A stretch of 64,000 nucleotides of DNA. Origin: Sphingomonas sp. Root241 (GTDB lineage: Bacteria; Pseudomonadota; Alphaproteobacteria; Sphingomonadales; Sphingomonadaceae). The notes below the pieces were generated by a model. That model had not been told where the DNA came from and searched no databases. It was given only the letters and a program-made list of their open reading frames with translations. The stretch covers positions 1,797,997-1,861,996 of the forward strand of contig NZ_LMIV01000001.1 of assembly GCF_001428865.1 (NCBI RefSeq), read 5' to 3'. The stretch's first letter is position 1, and the number at the start of each line of letters is the position of its first letter. Below are positions 61,569 through 64,000 of the stretch, in pieces. Made by a program: the position numbers and the translations under genes.

Positions 61569-63547
61569 CCCTGCACCAGATTGGCGAGCGCGGGCACGTC
61601 GAGCGGCTCGGCGCAGAGATAGCCCTGGAAATATTGGCATCCCTCCTTCGCCAGCAGATCCAGCTGCGCGTCGGTCTCCACCCCTTCGGCGACCACCGCC
61701 AGTCCCAGCGAGCGCGCCATGTCGATCACGCCGCGCACCACCACCCGGTCCCGGTGTGCGCCGGTGATGTCGTGGCTCAGCCGCTTGTCGATCTTGAGAT
61801 AGTCGAGTGGCAGCGCCTTCAGATAAGCGAGGCTCGAATAACCGGTGCCGAAATCGTCGATCGCGACCCGGCATCCCGCCGCGCGGAGCTGCGAGAGCAG
61901 CCGCGCCGCTTCGGTCAGATCCGCCATGATTCCGCTCTCGGTAATCTCCACGGTCAGGCGCGAGCGGGGGAAGCCGCTGGCGTCGATTCGCCCGAGCAGG
62001 TTGTCGGCGAATCCGGCGCGCGCGATATCGGCGGCAGTCACGTTGATCGACAATCGCAGGTTACCGAGCTTGCTCGGCCATTGCGACGCACCCGTCAGTG
62101 CCCGTCGCTGGACATGGTCGCTGAGCTGCGCCTCCAGCCCGGCGCGCTCGGCCGCGAGAAACAAGGTCTCGGCCCCGATCTCGCCGAGTTGCGGATGGTG
62201 CCAGCGCGCCAGCGCCTCGACCCCGATCACCTGCCCCGAAGCGATCGCCACCTGCGGCTGATAGCGTACGCCGATCTCACTGCGCTCGAGCGCGCGATGC
62301 AGGTCGTTGGCGAGTTCCTCGATCGGCGGCGCGTTCGGCTCGGCCGGAACCGCGTCGCCCAGCATCGCCTCGCTTGCGCGCCGCAACAGGCTTCCCGCCG
62401 AGTCGCCGGCGACACTCGTCACGCTGACCATCCGCGCGCCCAGATGCGCGATTTCGCCGCCCGCCACGAAGGGTCGGCTCAACGCCTCCTCCAGCCGCGC
62501 TTCGGCCTCGGCGAGGCGAGTGCCGCCGGCATCATGGCTCACAACCAGAAATTCCGATCCGCCGATCCGCGCGACGATCGCCTCACGCCCGAGCAGCTCT
62601 CGCGCCACTTCGGCGACCCTGCGCGAGACGCCGCGCAGCAGGGCATCGCCTGCTTCGCGGCCATAAGCGGTGTTGACGGTCTCGAACCGATTGAGGCCGA
62701 TCAGGATCGTGCCGACCGACTTGCCTTCCGCCAGTTCGCGATCGATCCAGCGCCGGGCGCTGGTGGCATCGCGCGCGCCGGTGAGCGCATCGCGCACCGC
62801 CAGGCTGGCATCCGGTGCGATCCCGAGCGCCTCGACAAGGGCATGGAGCGAGCCGCTTTTCGAATCGAACTGCAGATGCTGCACCACACGCCCAACGCCG
62901 CCCAGATCGTGCGCGAAGGCGGTGGAGCCCTGGTGCCTGTCCAGCCGTTTCAGCGCCGATTTGACCAGGCTGCGATCGTCCTTGTCCAGCCGCCGCATCA
63001 CCGAGAGCAACCCCGGCGCCTCGCTCAGCCCGAGCAGATTGGCCAGCCCGGGGGTGAGCTGCAGCGATCGCATCTCGGGATCGAATCTCCACCCCAGCGG
63101 CTCGGCGGCACCAGTCCCCTGCCCGCTCGACCGCGCCAGCCGCTCGACGTGGCGCTGGGCGAAGCGAATCGCGTGCGCCATCGCCGCCGACGACATCGGG
63201 CTGCCGAGGAAATGCGTCGCCCCGGCATCGTAGAAATGCCGCATGTGCACCGTGTCGCTCTGCGAAACGAGGATCAGCATCGCCCCGCCATGCGCCTCGA
63301 TCACCCGGGCCAGCGCCTTGGTGGCGTCGAGCCCTTCGCTCATCGCCCCGCGCGCATCGATCACCGCGACGTTGGCGCCGCTCGCGAGAAAGCGCTGCTC
63401 GAGCCCGTCCGGGCGCCGCGCCGCGACCACGCGCCAGCCGCCGCCCGCCGCGGCTGCCGCCACTTCGTCGCGTTGCCGGAAGGAAAGCACGAACACCGGC
63501 GTGTCGGTGGCGGTGGCGGCATCGGCGATCGTGAAATTGTCATCCAT
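61565..63547 (-). CDS. EAL-domain protein with receiver-like N-terminus and degenerate GGDEF (putative c-di-GMP phosphodiesterase)
   Basis: 660 residues. Residues 15-135 resemble a receiver domain with a plausible phosphoacceptor D64 (VIDARG); 150-250 is PAS-like; 255-400 is a GGDEF domain whose signature is G329-G-S-E-F333 instead of GGDEF, so cyclase activity is doubtful; 405-660 is an EAL domain with E444-A-L446, DDFGTGYSSL (564-573), K585 and EGVET (621-625), consistent with an active phosphodiesterase. Cytoplasmic. The ATG at 63547 follows GAGGGG. It is divergent from moaA with 80 bp and coupled to the small gene downstream. The degenerate GGDEF may bind GTP as a regulator. Confidence 0.9.
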   Translation of the reverse strand: MDDNFTIADAATATDTPVFVLSFRQRDEVAAAAAGGGWRVVAARRPDGLEQRFLASGANVAVIDARGAMSEGLDATKALARVIEAHGGAMLILVSQSDTVHMRHFYDAGATHFLGSPMSSAAMAHAIRFAQRHVERLARSSGQGTGAAEPLGWRFDPEMRSLQLTPGLANLLGLSEAPGLLSVMRRLDKDDRSLVKSALKRLDRHQGSTAFAHDLGGVGRVVQHLQFDSKSGSLHALVEALGIAPDASLAVRDALTGARDATSARRWIDRELAEGKSVGTILIGLNRFETVNTAYGREAGDALLRGVSRRVAEVARELLGREAIVARIGGSEFLVVSHDAGGTRLAEAEARLEEALSRPFVAGGEIAHLGARMVSVTSVAGDSAGSLLRRASEAMLGDAVPAEPNAPPIEELANDLHRALERSEIGVRYQPQVAIASGQVIGVEALARWHHPQLGEIGAETLFLAAERAGLEAQLSDHVQRRALTGASQWPSKLGNLRLSINVTAADIARAGFADNLLGRIDASGFPRSRLTVEITESGIMADLTEAARLLSQLRAAGCRVAIDDFGTGYSSLAYLKALPLDYLKIDKRLSHDITGAHRDRVVVRGVIDMARSLGLAVVAEGVETDAQLDLLAKEGCQYFQGYLCAEPLDVPALANLVQG

Positions 63548-63627
63548 TCGCCCCTCGATAGCGTGAAGCTTCGCGCGCCGCCATCGCAAGGGTTGTTTGG
63601 TCGCGCGCAAGGCCTTACCCCGGCACC

Positions 63628-64000
63628 ATGGCAAGCCCCCTCGCCACCCGTGACCAGCAGTTGGTGGACCGCCACGGCCGCGCGATCACCTATCTGCGCA
63701 TCTCGGTCACCGATCGCTGCGATCTCCGCTGCCGCTATTGCATGGCCGAGGAAATGACCTTCCTGCCCCGGGCGGAATTGCTCAGCCTCGAGGAAATCGC
63801 GCTGATCGCCGAGCGCTTCATCGCGCGTGGTGTCCGAAAGATTCGCCTGTCGGGCGGCGAGCCGCTGGTACGCCGCGACATGATCGAGCTGGCGCGCCGC
63901 CTGGGCCGCCAGGTCGGCGGCACGCTCGACGAGCTCACGCTCACTACCAACGGCACGCGCCTGGCCCAGCACGCCGAGGAGCTGTTCGACGCCGGCATGC
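63628..64000 (+). CDS. moaA: GTP 3',8-cyclase MoaA, 3' end outside window
   Basis: First ~124 residues only. Radical-SAM signature C31-D-L-R-C35-R-Y-C38 after the [10 protein letters not shown] beta strand, and [15 protein letters not shown], plus [17 protein letters not shown]. MoaA rearranges GTP to 3',8-cyclo-7,8-dihydro-GTP, the substrate of MoaC (34781-35248). The C-terminal second cluster cannot be seen. The ATG at 63628 begins the family N-terminus. Confidence 0.95.
   Translation, partial: MASPLATRDQQLVDRHGRAITYLRISVTDRCDLRCRYCMAEEMTFLPRAELLSLEEIALIAERFIARGVRKIRLSGGEPLVRRDMIELARRLGRQVGGTLDELTLTTNGTRLAQHAEELFDAGM

Overview
The window is a gene-dense, GC-rich chromosomal segment that looks like a Sphingomonas or closely related sphingomonad (Alphaproteobacteria). 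Reasons: an RcdA/DUF1465 protein, a DksA with a single remaining zinc-finger cysteine, small DUF465 proteins, the alphaproteobacterial LexA box (GTTC-N7-GTTC) at lexA, a membrane PQQ glucose dehydrogenase, several PilZ proteins, and many TTG/GTG starts. I found about 57 protein-coding genes. I saw no rRNA, tRNA, CRISPR array, insertion sequence, integrase or prophage. Nearly all genes are single-copy housekeeping or ordinary accessory genes.

Layout. 1-7.1 kb: 5' part of a secreted GH31 glycosidase on the minus strand, a small membrane protein with gamma-carbonic anhydrase, nitronate monooxygenase, rcdA, two divergent DUF465 genes, a PilZ protein, dksA, a Ser/Thr/Gly-repeat surface protein and a host-attachment-family protein. 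7.1-14 kb: serS, surE, an nlpD-like lipoprotein gene, a K+ channel, an AAC(3)-family acetyltransferase, a DUF486 protein and rimO. 14-25 kb: secreted proteins, a class-C-type serine hydrolase coupled to an M14-like protein, pdxI with a divergent LysR gene, gcd, an M17 aminopeptidase, a DHA2 exporter and tpiA. 25.7-39.7 kb: ppiD-trpE, trpG, trpD-trpC-moaC, moeA and lexA, interrupted by unrelated insertions (a secreted protein, an epoxide hydrolase/cupin pair, PilZ and AraC genes). 39.7-47.9 kb: LuxR-type regulator, comEC, gltX, gltA, an AmpR-like regulator with no ampC nearby, and a small basic secreted protein. 48-64 kb: a DUF2336 protein plus a kinase-like protein without its histidine, a NamZ-like (DUF1343) cluster, tyrS, PilZ, recG, sdhE-mfd, an EAL phosphodiesterase and the 5' part of moaA.

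How the genes fit together. Tryptophan synthesis (trpE, trpG, trpD, trpC) and molybdenum cofactor synthesis (moaC, moeA, moaA) are the pathways best represented. DNA repair and SOS are represented by lexA, recG and mfd. Cyclic-di-GMP output is represented by three PilZ loci and one EAL protein. Envelope turnover is represented by the NlpD-like protein, the DUF1343 protein and the serine hydrolase/M14-like pair.

The intergenic spaces are notable. They carry four REP-like palindromes built on a CGTCATCCCCGC core, three larger paired-arm repeats, and two copies of a roughly 70-bp element ending in an rrn boxA-like CTCTTTGAC. I did not find a convincing undescribed multi-gene system. The best leads are the histidine-less kinase-like protein coupled to DUF2336, the serine hydrolase/M14-like pair, the boxA-like dispersed element, and a LexA-box-like site upstream of trpD.
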